Shown: in pieces, positions 35,541 through 48,034 of the stretch
How the letters are laid out: every line of letters begins with the position of its first letter
How positions within the stretch are numbered: the stretch's first letter is position 1
Source: Luzula sylvatica
Taxonomy: Eukaryota; Streptophyta; Magnoliopsida; Poales; Juncaceae
DNA: 64,000 bases
Direction of reading: 5' to 3'
NCBI GenBank assembly: GCA_946800325.1
Contig: OX326957.1
Span: forward strand, 12,898,591-12,962,590
Position numbers and translations under genes: made by a program
Notes under the pieces: model-generated
What the model was told of the DNA's origin: nothing
What the model saw: the letters and a program-made list of their open reading frames with translations, nothing else
The model's database searches: none

Positions 35541-37450
35541 TGAGATAAGAGAGAGAGTAGCGTATACAAGTTATACTTCATCATGTTCACTCTTTCTGGG
35601 CTCTCTGTGCATTGATAACTTTGGGTCATTTGGGCCTTGATAAATAGTATAATAATTTTCATTTGAAAATAATAATAATATTGATTATTATTAATTACCT
35701 GTTTATACATTATTTTTTTAATAATAATGATAATTTTATTTCTACTTTTAATATCAATCAGTTAGATTTTATGTTATTCATAAAGACAAATTATCTAAAA
35801 AAATCAAATAACATGATGATTTGAAATATACATTTTTTTAAAATTAATTTTACAATTACGAAAAATCTTATGAAAAAACTATTAAATTTATGATTATATT
35901 ACAGACCTAAAAATTACGTGGAATATGAAAAATTACGTGGAATATGTTGATTTGTCAAGGCTCGAAATTCTAAGATTTCTCATCATGAAATATGTGGATT
36001 TGGTCGAAAATGTTCTTGAGATATTCCGCAGATGTTGTGATAGTATAAATCAGTATCAAATCCTTTAATTCTTTGACGGACAAAAATGTTATTCCATTTT
36101 CGTACGGAATTTATGTTATGGATTTGTGTTATGCATTTAGTCCAAATATTATCGTTACGATTATCTAATTTTCAAAATAATATCATAGATGTTATTTTTT
36201 CTGTCTCTAAATCTTATATGCCAAGTCAGGTGCGGAGCCGTGATTATTTTATAGGGGCGGGACGAAATTAAAAAATATTTTATAAGAGGTCCGAACTTAA
36301 AAAAAAAAATCAAAATTTATGGTATTAGAGACTCGAACTCATGACCTCCCGATTAATAAACATAAGATTTACTATTTGTGAAATATAAAAAAATTATTAT
36401 AATTATTACTTTTCGAACGAGCAAACTCGTCTTCTTCCCAGACTTCTCGATGCTTATTTATTCCGTAGCCAACTCTTCCAACTCAATGAATGAATAGAAG
36501 AGTATAAGAAGAAATTAATTCTATATGGTCTTCTTCGATGGATACTACCTAGGTTTTCGATTTCACGGAGGTGGGGTTTTCGTCACTATGCCAAGTCCTC
36601 CATAATTTTTTGGAGGTACGTTGTGTGCATTTATCGTCCCATTCCATATGAATGCTCTAATCGACCTATTAATTTTATTCATGCACCTATAAAAAAATAT
36701 TGTTTTATATAAATCTCGTATTAAAATTCGTCTAAAATACGTAGGACCGGTCTTATTACTACGTAATATTTATCTCTAATTATATACTATATTACATATT
36801 CATCTATAATATATATTCAATCTATCTAAAATGTAAAAAACGTTTTTGAAGGGGGACTTTGAGCCTAGTTGGTCACACCTCTTGACTAGGGAGCGAGAGG
36901 TGTGGGGTTCGATTCCCGACGGGAACACTGGATTAGATTAAATGTTAAATGAGTGAATAGAGTGTGTGGCCTACGGGTTTGTAATAAAAAATAAAATAAA
37001 AAAAGGAGATTGTGTTTGGAAGGGGGACTTTGAGCCCTCTCCGAATTTACTCAAAAAAAAAAAAACGTTTTTGAACATGAGTTATTTACTTGGGCAATTA
37101 ATGTTGAGGCACGAGTTCGATACACACCAATGTCTACTTTCACATATTGTTGTTTCTTACAACTATATTACTCACCCCATGAAAATGACATTGAAATGAA
37201 AATGATGCCTTTTTTAGCAAATATTCATGCCGATATAATAAGTGACTTTTGGCTACTAATCTATATAAATTAAGTTTGTTTAAATAAAAAAATATGAATA
37301 TACCTCCTTATATTTAGTGTCATAATAAGATATTGGAGAAAACAAAGTACTTACTAGTTTAATAGATCTTTAGGGATTTTGTCCATGTAGACCACGTAAG
37401 ACGAGTGCTTAATTCACATCATATCATCTAGTTATTTTTCATCGTTTGAT
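35541..37450. repeat. NOL 5'-flank unit, copy 1
   Basis: This lies upstream of NOL copy A. Marker stretches such as ATTTAGTCCAAATATTATCGTTACGATTATCTAA and GACCACGTAAGACGAG recur at 38.9-40.7, 42.1-43.4 and 55.8-57.1 kb. Copy 1 carries the SINE at 36851-37059 that the others lack. Confidence 0.85.
36851..37059 (+). mobile_element. tRNA-derived SINE, copy 2
   Basis: Opens GGGGGACTTTGAGCCTAGTTGG (box A), with box B GGTTCGATTCCC at 36907-36918, the body GTGTGTGGCCTACGGGTTTG and the tail CCGAATTTACTC plus poly(A). AAAAAACGTTTTTGAA is duplicated at 36835-36850 and 37060-37075. The equivalent sites in the paralogous flank units (39935-39965 and 42648-42680) are empty. Confidence 0.93.
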
Positions 37451-37875
37451 TTTTATTTGGCGATTTTCCTTCATTAATAACGAAAAATATTAAATTAGTT
37501 AGTTCACACTTACAATTGTTGAATCTTGATCCGACGATCTCGTGCCAATTGGCAGTTTCGCGCTCCCTTAAATATTTATCGCGTTTATGTTGTTTGAAAA
37601 CAATATAAACCTGTGAACTAACTAATTGAAAATTAAGAGTTTATCTAATTAGGATGAAGATTAAATAATCTCTTGGACCAACTTGTAATCGTAAGTTATG
37701 TTATAGATAGAATGTTCGGTAGAGGAAATTATTAATTATTTCCTTTGTTGGGCTATTTTGCAATTTTTATTTACCTTACTTAGACCGGACCCACATGTAA
37801 TTAATTGTAAGAATAAATAATCTCTCGGCTCTTTTCAAGATATCATAATGTTCTCATATTTGTGCTCAGTAGTTT

Positions 37876-38600
37876 TAAAAAGGGGGATTTACATATTTAC
37901 CATTTCTTAAACTTAAAATTACATATTTATTTTTTTTAAAATTAAAATATTATATTTATCCTTTCATAAATCTAAAATATCATATTTACTCAAAAATTAA
38001 AAACCATTCAATTTCTCCGTTAAAATTAAAGGTCTACTATTTTATACTTTACATATTTATCCTTCAAAAAAAAATCCAAAATATCATATTTACCTTTTTA
38101 AAAATAAAAATATCATATTTACACAAAGAATAAAACAATATAATCTCATATATAACAATATAAACACAAAACTACATCAATAAAATTCCAAAAGATAATC
38201 ATTCTACTAATCTCAAATGACCAAAAAAATATTAAAAATATAACTTCATTGCAAAAATATAACCATAACTAAAAATATTATTAAATTGTAGGACGTTATT
38301 TTTTCTTGTCTAGTGAGTAAGGATACATATGTTATTTTTGTTATTGAGAGGATAAATATAACTTCATTGCAATAATATTTTGGAATTTTAGAAGGATAAA
38401 TACGCAAAGGATAAAATAGTAATTTTAAATGTTGACCGTTAATTTTAACGGAGAAATTGGTTGTTTTTTAATTTTTGAGCAAATATGATATTTTAGATTT
38501 ATGAAAGAGTAAATATGATATTTTAATTTTAAGAAAGATAAATATGTAATTTTAAGTTTAGTAAAAGATAAATACTTATGGGTATGAATAACCTTACAAA
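37876..38600. mobile_element. 0.7-kb TIR element
   Basis: The left arm (ATATTTACCATTTCTTAAACTTAAAATTACATATTTAT) is matched inverted near 38510-38575 (ATAAATATGTAATTTTAAGTTTAGTAAAAGATAAAT). Both arms continue as tandem 'AAAATATCATATTTA' words. It has no coding content and no clean duplication. It sits where the gene body of a NOL copy would be expected next to flank copy 2. Confidence 0.65.
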
Positions 38601-38633
38601 TAACCCTAAGGAAAATTCTACTTTGCCACCAGA

Positions 38634-38855
38634 TTTCAACACAACATCCTCAATTTCTTAATTAACCCACATAATTAACATCTCAATTAACAAGAAACAT
38701 TGAATTAATAATTTTTAAATATTTATTATCATTTATTAATCCAGATAGATGTTAATTATCGTGTTAAATGGTTTAAATTAATTTATATGTGTTAATCCAT
38801 AAGTTAATTAAGTGAGTTAATTAAAGAATTGAGGATGTGTTGAAATCTGGTGGCA
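38634..38855. mobile_element. Foldback MITE
   Basis: TGCCACCAGATTTCAACACA at the left is found inverted at the right end, and the arms extend at least 45 bp through CCTCAATT and TTAATTAAC. The arms close on an AT-rich loop. The target duplication is not clear. It abuts the start of NOL 5'-flank unit copy 2. Confidence 0.8.
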
Positions 38856-38879
38856 CGGTATATGCCCTCTAACCCTAAT

Positions 38880-40700
38880 TGTTTGAGATAAGAGGAGAGA
38901 AGAGAAGAATAACGTATACAAGTCAGAGTTCATCATGTTCACTCTTTCTCGGCTCTCTGTACATTTTAACTTCGGGTAATTTGGGTCTTAATAAAGTAGT
39001 ATAATCATTTTCATTCGAAGAAAATAATATATAGATTTAACTTTGCATAATCAATATGGAAGTGATCATTAGGTCAATTTTTTTTATAATGATAATTGTA
39101 TTTCTACTTTTTCAATCAGTTAGATCTTATGTAATTAATAAAGACAAGTTATCTAAAAAAATCAGATAACATGATTATTTGAACTATACATTTAAAAAAA
39201 AAAAAATTTACACTTCGAAAAATCTTATGAAAGAACTATTAAATTGATGATTATATATATGGGGAGTTCTATCATACACTCTTTTACAAGGGTATTTTGG
39301 GTATTTTAGCAATTAATTATATTTGTAAAAGGGTGTATCATAAAATTTATCTTTTATGGAAATTTTGGTTTAAATGAACAACAAAAAATTCCAATTTAGT
39401 TAAACATTAATTGATAAATATATTTGATATCTTACCTTAAATATTCATAAATGGATAATTACTCCAAATACCCTTGAAAATGGGTGTATGGTAAGGAAAG
39501 GGGTGTATGATAGAAGCCCCCTATATATATAGACTTAAAAATTACATGTAATATGCCGATGGGGTTTCATCGCGAAATATGCCGATTTGGCCAAAAATGT
39601 TCCGAAGATATCCCAACTTTTTTTTTGTGGTTCCATCCGGTTCCGTAGATGTTGCTATAATATAAATCAATATCAAAATTTATGTTATGAATTTGTGTCA
39701 TGTATTTAGTCGAAATATTATCGTTAGAATTATCTAATTTCCATATTTTTGGTATCTAAATTTTGTATGTCAAGTCTTCCAGTTCCATCGAGGCACAATG
39801 TGTGCATTTATCGTCCTTTTCCACGTGAATGTTCTAATCGACCTATAATCTCATTCATGTGCCTAAAAAATTTATTTTTGTATTACATAATTCTGGTATT
39901 ATGTGCATATTTATCTGTAATTTATTTTCAATCTATTTAAAATGTAAACAATGTTCTTAAGCATGAGTTATTACTTGGTCAATCTATTTAATGTCTATTT
40001 AAAAGGACTATAAATATTATTATTGTTCTTACAACTATATCACTCACATGATGAAAATGATCTTGGAATGAAAATGGTGCCTCTCTAGCAAATATTCATG
40101 TTGATATAATGAGTGAGTTTTGTTGGCTACTAATCTATATAAGTTAAGTTTGTTTAAATAAAAAATATGAATAGAGCTCCTCATATTTATTTAGCATTAT
40201 AATAAGATATTGGAGGAAACTAAATGCTTGCTAGTTTGCTAATTATTTCGGTGTTTCGTGTATGTAGACCACGTAAGACGAACACTTAATTCACATCATA
40301 TCCATCTAGTCATTTTTTACCGTCCGATTTTTATTTGACGATTTGCCTTAACTAATGCCGAAAAACATTAAATTAGTTAATCAAGTAGTAAAAATGTTAG
40401 ATTTTTATACGATGTTTGAGAGTATTTTGGAAATAAATACTCGTACGTTCGTTGGCAGTTGTGCATTCCGTTAAATTTCAATCACGTTCATGTTGTTTGA
40501 AAATAATATACACCATATCGAAAAATTTGGAGTTTATTTAATTAGGATGAAGAATAAATAATCTACCAGATCCACACGTAATTGTAAGTTATGTTATAGA
40601 CGGAATATTCGATCAAATGTTGCAATTTTTATTTACTTTATTTAGTAAATTCCTTGTAATGTTCCCATATATTAATCATTGTATTTCTATTATTATAAAC
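38880..40700. repeat. NOL 5'-flank unit, copy 2 (gene absent)
   Basis: GTATACAAGTCAGAGTTCATCATGTTCACTCTTTCT matches 35560-35600 and later blocks follow in order, but the gene that should lie at lower coordinates is missing. A MITE (39261-39521) is inserted relative to the other copies. Confidence 0.8.
39261..39521. mobile_element. MITE with TA target, 261 bp
   Basis: GGGGAGTTCTATCATACAC at the left pairs with the inverted right end GGGGGCTTCTATCATACAC. Both arms continue with AAGGGTATTT. TA repeats flank both ends. Copies 1 and 4 of the flank unit read straight through this site (GATTATATTA.AGAC...), so they are empty sites. Confidence 0.85.
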
Positions 40701-40984
40701 AATTTAAAAATTATGAGAAAGAAATAAGACAATAATATATTTTTGAGCAAATGAAAAATGTTGGATGGTCATCCATCTATTAGTGTTAATGAGATTTAAA
40801 TTCACAACTGCTCCCAACATTATATTTTTTGTGTCTCATATTCAACAAATTAATCTATGGGTTAATTAGCAATTTTATTCATTTTTATTCTTAATCTTTA
40901 TATTACATGGCTCGATTTACAGGTAGTGTGGCATGGTTGTTATTTCAATTTTAAGAGTTTGATAAAAAAAAAGGTAATTATGTA

Positions 40985-41190
40985 AACGGTAAATTTTAAA
41001 ACCTAATTTTATGAAAATGAAAAGAAATTGAGTAGATACCCACACTTGTTGCTGTTCAAATTCGTTTCTCAAGCTCTCTACTGCTGAGTAGCTACACGAA
41101 TTTGTAATTGTAATTGAAATTGATATTCACAAAATCGAAATTTATAAATTTGGAATTTGGAGAAGAGCAATGCATAATTCATAACTGAAC
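40985..41190 (-). pseudogene. NOL exon 3 relic
   Basis: CCCACACTTGTTGCTGTTCAAATTCG and TCTCAAGCTCTCTACTGCTGA match exon 3 of copy A (34942-35003) and its adjoining introns. The middle (TTTACTCTTTC) is deleted. Nothing of exons 1, 2 or 4 is seen nearby. Confidence 0.8.
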
Positions 41191-41571
41191 TTCATAATGA
41201 AGGACCTACAGTGTCTCAATCTTCACTATTTAATATACTCGTGTACCATTTTAGGAAAGAAAAAAAAATCAGGGTAAGTTATTGCAAAATCATTTTTTAT
41301 ATGTATATAATGTTTAAAATCTAAATAAACTACACGAAGCACGCACATATACTAAATCTCATTGCCGCGAAGAAAATTTGCGGAAATAAAAGAGTAAAAG
41401 GCGCATATTCACGTAATTACCAAACAAAAAAATTATATTAATCGAGAGAAAAGTCGTTCTACATTTCCACGAAAGAGAATTTTCTCACACCCCTAAATTC
41501 AAAAAACTAACTCAAAGAAAAGGAAAGAAAGAAATGTTAATTGATTTTGATAAAAAAGCCTGAATTATATA

Positions 41572-42112
41572 TCATTCGATAATGGGCGGTCCGAGATATT
41601 CGATTCCGTCCATTTTCAAATCCTTCGGTATTTCAATTTCTTCCAACCATCCTAGTTCGTCAGCTTTTCCGCGGTTAATTCACTCCCACCATCTACACAC
41701 AAAAAAAATTAAAAATAAAATAAGTATATAAACAAATAGTATAAAGTAAAGTTGTAAAAAAATATGATGTTTTACTTGGATGACAGGAGTAAGGGTGGTC
41801 TTGGTAATAAGTGCACTCTCGATCTTCCTCCATGGAGTAAGGAGGGCCGAGTACATCGAGAACCGCGCAACGAGTGACAGCTGTGAAGCTGTGCATGTTG
41901 CCACCTGTCGTTGGATACAAAATCAACGCCTCGCACGGCGCCGTGAATTCCGAGTCCACCACGGCACCACCTTCCTCACCAATCTCACAGTTAAATAATA
42001 ATCACAATCAATAATCAATTATGTTTAATATAGGGACTTTTATGAAATTACATTGATTGGGTTGTGTGGAAGTGTTGGAATTAACTGGATCGGTCCAGTC
42101 ATAAGTGTTGAC
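41572..42112 (-). pseudogene. Plant cysteine oxidase (PCO) relic
   Basis: PCOs oxidise N-terminal Cys and so mark group VII ERF factors for decay when oxygen is present. Three exon remnants are in order. About 42110-42048 encodes YDWTDPVNSNTSTQPN. 41985-41785 encodes DSEFTAPCEALILYP, GGNMHSFTAVTRCAVLDVL and GPPYSMEEDRECTYY. 41688-41572 encodes LGWLEEIEIPKDLKMDGIEY, then LGPPIIE and stop. The frame is broken before DSEF and again in the last exon (near 41660). The 5' half of the gene, including its first metal-binding His pair, is missing. It lies between two NOL-flank units. Identity from motif order is firm; non-function follows from the frameshifts. Confidence 0.85.
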
Positions 42113-43440
42113 GCGGAATATGTCGATTTGGCCGAAAATATTATGGAGGTATAAAATTTAAATCAGTATCAAATTTGTTCGAGGGGAAAAGATGTTATTC
42201 CATTTTTCTCATTCAAGTCTAGTAAATAATTATGTTACGAATTTTTTGTCTTGCATTTAGCTCAAATATTATCGTTAGAATTATCTAATTTTCATAACCA
42301 TGTCATAATTAGAACGTTTTTTTTTTGTCTCCAAATCTTATATGTGAAGTCCTTCAATTTTTGGAGGCACATTGTGTGCATTTATCGCCTTTTTCTACAT
42401 AAATACTCTAAACGACCTATTGATCTCATTTTTTTATATTACGAAAATGTATTAAAATTCGTCTAAAGTCACCTAAAACATATGACTGGTCTTTTTACTT
42501 CATATTTTTCTTGTAGAAATTTCAGAGAGGGTTCAAGGCTCTCTTCCAAATGAATATATTACATCAGATGTATAATGTATCTCATATTTATCTCTAAATA
42601 TATTATATATTATATGCATATTTACCTCTAAATTATTTTCAATTTATTTAAAATGTAAAAAATGTTCTTAAATATGAGTTACTACTTGTGCAATCTATTT
42701 GCATTATTATTGTTCTTTCAAATATATCACTCACACGATGAAAATGACATTGAAATGAAAATGGTGTCTCTGTAGTAAATATTCATGCAGATATAATGAG
42801 CGAGTTTTGGCTACTAATCTATATAAGTTTAAATTTGTTTAAATAAAAAATATGAATAGACCTCCTTATATTTATTTAGCATTATAATAAGATGTTGGAG
42901 GAAACAAAATACTTACTAATAGTAATTACTAAACATTTCAGTGTTTCGTCCGTGTAAAACATGTAAGTCGAGCGCTTAATTCGAATCATATCATCTGCTC
43001 ATTTTTCACCATCAGATTTTTATTTGACTATTTGCCTAAATTAAAGACGAAAACATTAAATTAGTTAATTCATCAGTGCAATTGGTATGTTTTGATCTAA
43101 TGATCAAGATTGCTTTTTACGAAATTTCTCGGCGCTGTTCAAAAATATCTATCACGTTCACGTTGTTAGAATAATATACACCATATTGAAAAATTAGGAG
43201 TTCATCATATTAGGTGATAATGAATTGTTTATAAATTTTCATTTGAAAAAATAATAATATTGATTTAACATTGCATAATCAATATGAAGGTGATAATGAA
43301 TTGTTTATAAATTATTATTTTTAATAATAATGATAATTTTATTTCTACTTTTAATATCAATCAGTTAGATCTTATGTAATTAACAAAGACAAATTATCTA
43401 CAAAATCAGATAACATGGTTATTTGAAATATATATATATA
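42110..43440. repeat. NOL 5'-flank unit, copy 3
   Basis: GCGGAATATGTCGATTTGGCC, ATTTAGCTCAAATATTATCGTTAGAATTATCTAATTTTC and AATAGACCTCCTTATATTTATTTAGC are collinear with copies 1, 2 and 4. The proximal part is replaced by the PCO relic. The distal end is interrupted by the TIR element at 43451, and the unit's sequence resumes after 51834. Confidence 0.8.
42509..42560 (-). mobile_element. Possible 3' SINE fragment
   Basis: TTTTTCTTGTAGAAATTTCAGAGAGGGTTCAAGGCTC resembles the inverted tail of the SINE family (TTTTTGAGTAAATTCGGAGAGGGCTCAAAGTC). It is about 80% similar by eye, with no clear duplication. Confidence 0.4.
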
Positions 43441-43562
43441 TATATATATAGGGAGAGGTTCCATGGAGTCCTTGTATGGAGTCCCAATCTCAACCGTTTA
43501 TATAAGTCTGATGGATGGTGAGGATTTAAGATAGAAAAAATACTGCCCTGAAGGCTAACTCA

Positions 43563-43832
43563 ATGCCCGAACCACTCTGGCTCTTATCCTCCCCTCCAAC
43601 TAAGCTCTTGCGCAAGGATCCTCCTTCGCCTCCTTGGCACGGCACGACGATACGGAACGAGATCTCTCGCCGGAGCCCTCCCTGTCGCTCTTCCCATACC
43701 CTTCCCTGCCGCTCTTTCAAGACTCCTACCTCTCTTGTTACTGGTACTATTCTATTGAAGCTTTCTTTCTTTTTTGGGATTTTCGTTTTGATTAGTGTTT
43801 CTTACTCGAATTTGCTTTGTTCTCAGTCGTGA
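43563..43832 (+). pseudogene. Unidentified GC-rich open frame inside the TIR element
   Basis: The frame runs 89 codons; the first 60 or so are proline/serine/arginine-rich (LLSSPPTKLLRKDPPSPPWH) with a GC content far above the surroundings. A donor-like GGTACT follows ACTG near 43740. It could be a transit-peptide exon captured by the element. I do not recognise the source gene. Confidence 0.25.
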
Positions 43833-45553
43833 TTTAGTTGGAAATTGTTAAATTAAAACAGAGATAAAGAGACTCAAAAAAGTTTTTGATCTTTCTGATT
43901 TTTATTTTTATTTTCTTGAAAACCCTCAAATTTCGTCTTATTATAATTTATACTCACTGGTTCCAATTCTTCTCAAATTTCGTCTTATTACACTCACTGG
44001 TTCCAATTCTTAGAGCATCGGGCATTCAAATTTTGGTTTTGATTTTGTAATTCGCAACTCGCATTTAGGGATTATGTCTTATTTGATCCTGATTTTGTAT
44101 TCTCAATTGCATTTTGGCCATCCGATTATGATTACGATCTATTACTCAAAAATATTTCTCTCTCTAAAAATATTAGAAATTGATGCAGGTTTGGCGAATT
44201 TGGTACTGACGGTAGGCCAGCATCAAAGGCATTGATGACCGAATCATGTTCATAGCGATATGTGCAGTTTTAGCAATTTGGATTTCTACAAGGACCTTTT
44301 TGCATAATCTTCCAATCTGGAAACTGGAAAGTAAGGCATGCCATTGCGATATGTGCAGTTTTACCTCAAACTCTCACGTGCTATTAAGCAGCCAACATCG
44401 ACTGGTACCTAAACTAGCATGACTGATAAACATCGATTTCACATAAACTGACATGACTTGTACAAACATCGACTGGTACCTAAACTAGCAGTACTGGTAC
44501 GAATATGGGCTGGTACCACAATGGTTTTGAGCTGGTTAGGCATACGATTTTGTTTAGAATTATAAGTAGTTGAGAAGAATTAGATTGTATTATACTATTA
44601 TGAGGGTTATCGTTATGGTTATTGTTTGTTAAGAGTAGAGAGATTGTGTAACCTTGTAGAGATGAATAATTGCTTGTAGAGATGAATAATTGGGACGTAA
44701 ATGTAATACATACGAACATGAATGGTACCAATATATTCGGTTGGTACCGATTTTATTTTTTAAAATGAATTGTGTATATATAATGGAATGTATATGGATT
44801 ATGGACATGAATTGTACCTGTATACATGAATTGTACCAATAAAACAAACAATATTTGGAAGTGTACCAATAAAACAAACAATATTTGACATAAACAATAC
44901 ACGCATGGTACGGTAAACTTTAAAACTCCCTTAATATCCTTGTTTTCATTGAAATTCAGTAGGCCAGCACTACAGTAGGCCAACACTACATTAAAATTTA
45001 AAATTGTACTTAGGTTTACACAACTGCTTAAAATTACAAAAAGGTCCATAATATGATGCATAACTTAATAATACCAACAAAATTCATAAAACCTAAAATT
45101 ACAAAAAGTAAGTACATGAAATTTTAAAATATGAAAATAGTCCATTGAAATAAAATATCATTCACATAACATTTGATTCATTTTGCTCCTAATTCCTTAT
45201 CCATGAGAGACTCAACTATGGCTCGATCATAGACTCGGACACACATGAGGAATAGGGCTCGATCACTTGAGAGGTCTCGATCGTGCAAGTGGAGATTACC
45301 CTAACCTAAAAAATATACAATTTCGAGATTTCGTCCCGATACAACAGGTTCTAGGCCTACTTAGTAGAACCACAAGGTGATAGTCTGGTCACTAGTCCTG
45401 CATGGTGATATGAACAAAACCTCTAAAACTCGAGGTCCCTCATTTTCCATCTGAAGCCCCTGCTTTTCTTATCTTGATTGAAATTCAACCTCACTCAATA
45501 CTTCAGTCACGTCTGGAAAAAAAAAATTGATTCAATTCGAATGTGATTTAAAA

Positions 45554-45955
45554 TGTCACAATTGCCACTGCAATTGTGCGATTAACCCCCTCTACTTAAG
45601 ATAATTGAACACAGGACCAGAAATTAACAAGAATTTTGATCAAGAACTCACTAATTCTGTACTAAAATGAGGAATGGCGTCACAGCCATTTTCCCCCAAA
45701 TTGGGTTTACAGACTTCTATTTCGAAAAACAACAAAAAACTGACTTTCTCTCTCCTCGCCTACAGACAAGAAATAACCACATAAGTAAATAATTAAATGC
45801 TCTCGGCACATGTAAGCCAGTGAAGAAGCCTCACGTGAGCATCACGTGTGTGGTTCTCCTAGACCAAGTGCCTTTTATTGAATTCAAATGAGGAAACTTC
45901 TAATAAGCCCCCTCCCTATATGTATATTTTATGCCAAGGTCCTCGGATCATGACA
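45554..45955 (-). repeat. 3' LTR of the Ty3/gypsy element
   Basis: Begins TGTCACAATTGCCACTGC and ends GGATCATGACA (TG...CA termini) on the plus strand. It is 402 bp, the same length as the other LTR. Confidence 0.95.
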
Positions 45956-45979
45956 ATCACCTCCCCTTAAAACCTTGCC

Positions 45980-48034
45980 TCAAGGTTTAAATGTTGGAAA
46001 TTGTCGCAACAACTCGTCATAGTCTTCCCACGTGGCATCCTCGTCCGGCAAGTTCGACCAGCGAATTAACAGCTCCACTTCGGCTTTATTGCCTCTTTTC
46101 ACCAATCTTCGATCCATAACCGCCACCGGTTCCACCTTCAACATTCCTTCGGCTCCTATTAATGGAAGCGTCGGAATAGCAACTCGATGCGACCCTAGCT
46201 TCTTCTTGAGTTGCGAAACGTGAAAAACCGGATGGATGAGGGACCCATTCGGAAGATTCAATTTGTACGCCACTTCTCCGATCTTCTCCAGTACTTCATA
46301 CGGCCCGTAAAATCTCGAGTGCAACTTTGTACCTTTATTGAGAGAAAGGGACGTTTGACGGTACGGTTGGAGCTTCAAATACACCCAATCTCCTTCTTCG
46401 AATTTTCGTTCGCTACGGTTACGATCAGCATACGCCTTCATCCTCTCTTGAGCCTTTGTAAGATTATCCTTGATTATTTGCAATGCGGTATGTCTCTCCT
46501 TCAGCCAATCATCTATAGCGGCCACCCTCGAACTCGGACTAGACCCCAACTCCACCCTTGGCGGCACATACCCATACAATGCCTCAAACGGACTACACTT
46601 AAGCGAAGTGTGGTAGTTTGTGTTATACCACCATTCCGCTTGGGCCAGCCATGAGCTCCATTTCGAAGGTGAGTTTGCGACCATGCAACGCAAGTACGCT
46701 TCTAAACATTGGTTGACTCTCTCGGTTTGCCCATCCGTTTGTGGATGGTACGACGTGCTCATCTTAAGCTTGGTTCCATGGAGTGAGAATAGCTCCTTCC
46801 AAAACGAACTCGTAAAGATCTTGTCACGGTCACTTACAATCGCCTTCGGAACCCCGTGAAGCTTGCACACGTTATCGAAGAAAACGCGTGCTATTTGTTG
46901 AGCAGAGAATGGGTGCGAGAGTGGAATGAAATGCGAGTATTTCGTCAAGCGGTCCACGACCACTAATATCGCGTCTCTTCCGTGTGATTTCGGAAGCTTT
47001 TCGATGAAGTCCATGCTCACGCACGTCCACGCTTCCTCAGGAATGTTTAGGGGCTGTAGCAACCCAGGATTCGCCACATGCTCGCTTTTGTTGCGTTGGC
47101 AGCAATCACAAGATCGCACGTATTCGTTTATCTCTTTCTTCATGCCAACCCAAAAAAAACTCCGTTTAACTCGCTGGTACGTTCCCAACATACCCGAGTG
47201 TCCTCCTTCGGCCGAATTATGTAATTCCTCTATAATCTTCTCTTTGAGCGGAGTTCCCTTCCCGATACATACTCTCCCTCGATACCGGAGAATTCCACCT
47301 TTCAACTCAAAATCTGGAAACTCATTCGGTTTAATAACAATTCCTTCAAGGACATTCTTGATATACTCGTCATCTTCATACGAATCCTCGACTTCTTTGT
47401 ACCACTCCGGTACCGCCACACTAATTTCTCCAAACTCCCCTTCCTCGTGGTCGCACACTTCCCGAACTCTAGATAACCCGTCGGCCACTTTATTCTCAAT
47501 TCCCTTCTTGTAATGGATCACATAGTCGAGGCCCAACAATTTTGAGAGGCCCTTGTGTTGCAATTGCGTGTGTACCCGCCCTTCCAAAAGAAACTTGAGG
47601 CTCTCGTGGTCGGTTTTGATCACGAATTTATTTCCCATGAGGTAATGGCGCCACTTTTCTACGGCTAAAATAACCGCAAGTAACTCCTTTTCGTACGTCG
47701 ATCTTCCGAGATTCTTTTGGCTCAAGGCTTTGCTTATAAACGCCAACGGTCTCCCTTCTTGCATGAGCACCGCTCCTACTCCATATCCACATGCGTCCGT
47801 CTCCACCACAAACTCCTTTGAGAAATCTGGTAATCCCAAAACCGGCGTCGTAGACATCGCATTTTTTAATTTCTCGAATGCCTCGTCTGCCTGCTGCCCC
47901 CATTTGAACCCGTCCTTCTTCAATAGTTCGGTGAGAGGCTTCGCGATCACACCATAACCGCGCACAAATTTTCGATAGTAACCCGTTAAACCCAAAAAAC
48001 CTCGTAACTCTTCAACGATCTCGGTTTGGGCCAT
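45980..48034 (-). pseudogene. Ty3/gypsy pol, 3' part: RNase H, integrase, chromodomain
   Basis: The 684-codon frame begins out of phase with the upstream frame and overlaps it by 49 bp. It holds the connection region (LRGFLGLTGYYRKFV) and RNase H (ETDACGYGVGAVLMQ). The integrase zinc region is seen with CDCCQRNK, and its core with MDFIEKLPKSHGRDA and VVDRLTKYSHFIPL, then DGQTERVNQCLEAYLR. A C-terminal chromodomain follows (VELLIRWSNLPDEDATWEDY). These match the known order in chromoviral polyproteins. The listed start is not a natural start: the frame is the continuation of the upstream polyprotein after a one-base deletion. Confidence 0.93.

Noticed and set aside
35300..35710. 136-codon frame overlapping NOL exon 1 (and its twin at 55536-55970)
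   Set aside because: Alternative frame of the transit-peptide exon plus promoter. It persists in both copies only because the copies are recent duplicates.
38625..38660. NOL exon 2 similarity (CACCAGATTTCA)
   Set aside because: The twelve matching bases are part of the foldback MITE end, which recurs inverted at 38830-38855, so the match is chance.
46211..47513. Several plus-strand frames of 79-195 codons across the Ty3/gypsy pol
   Set aside because: Antisense shadows of the integrase and RNase H coding sequence.
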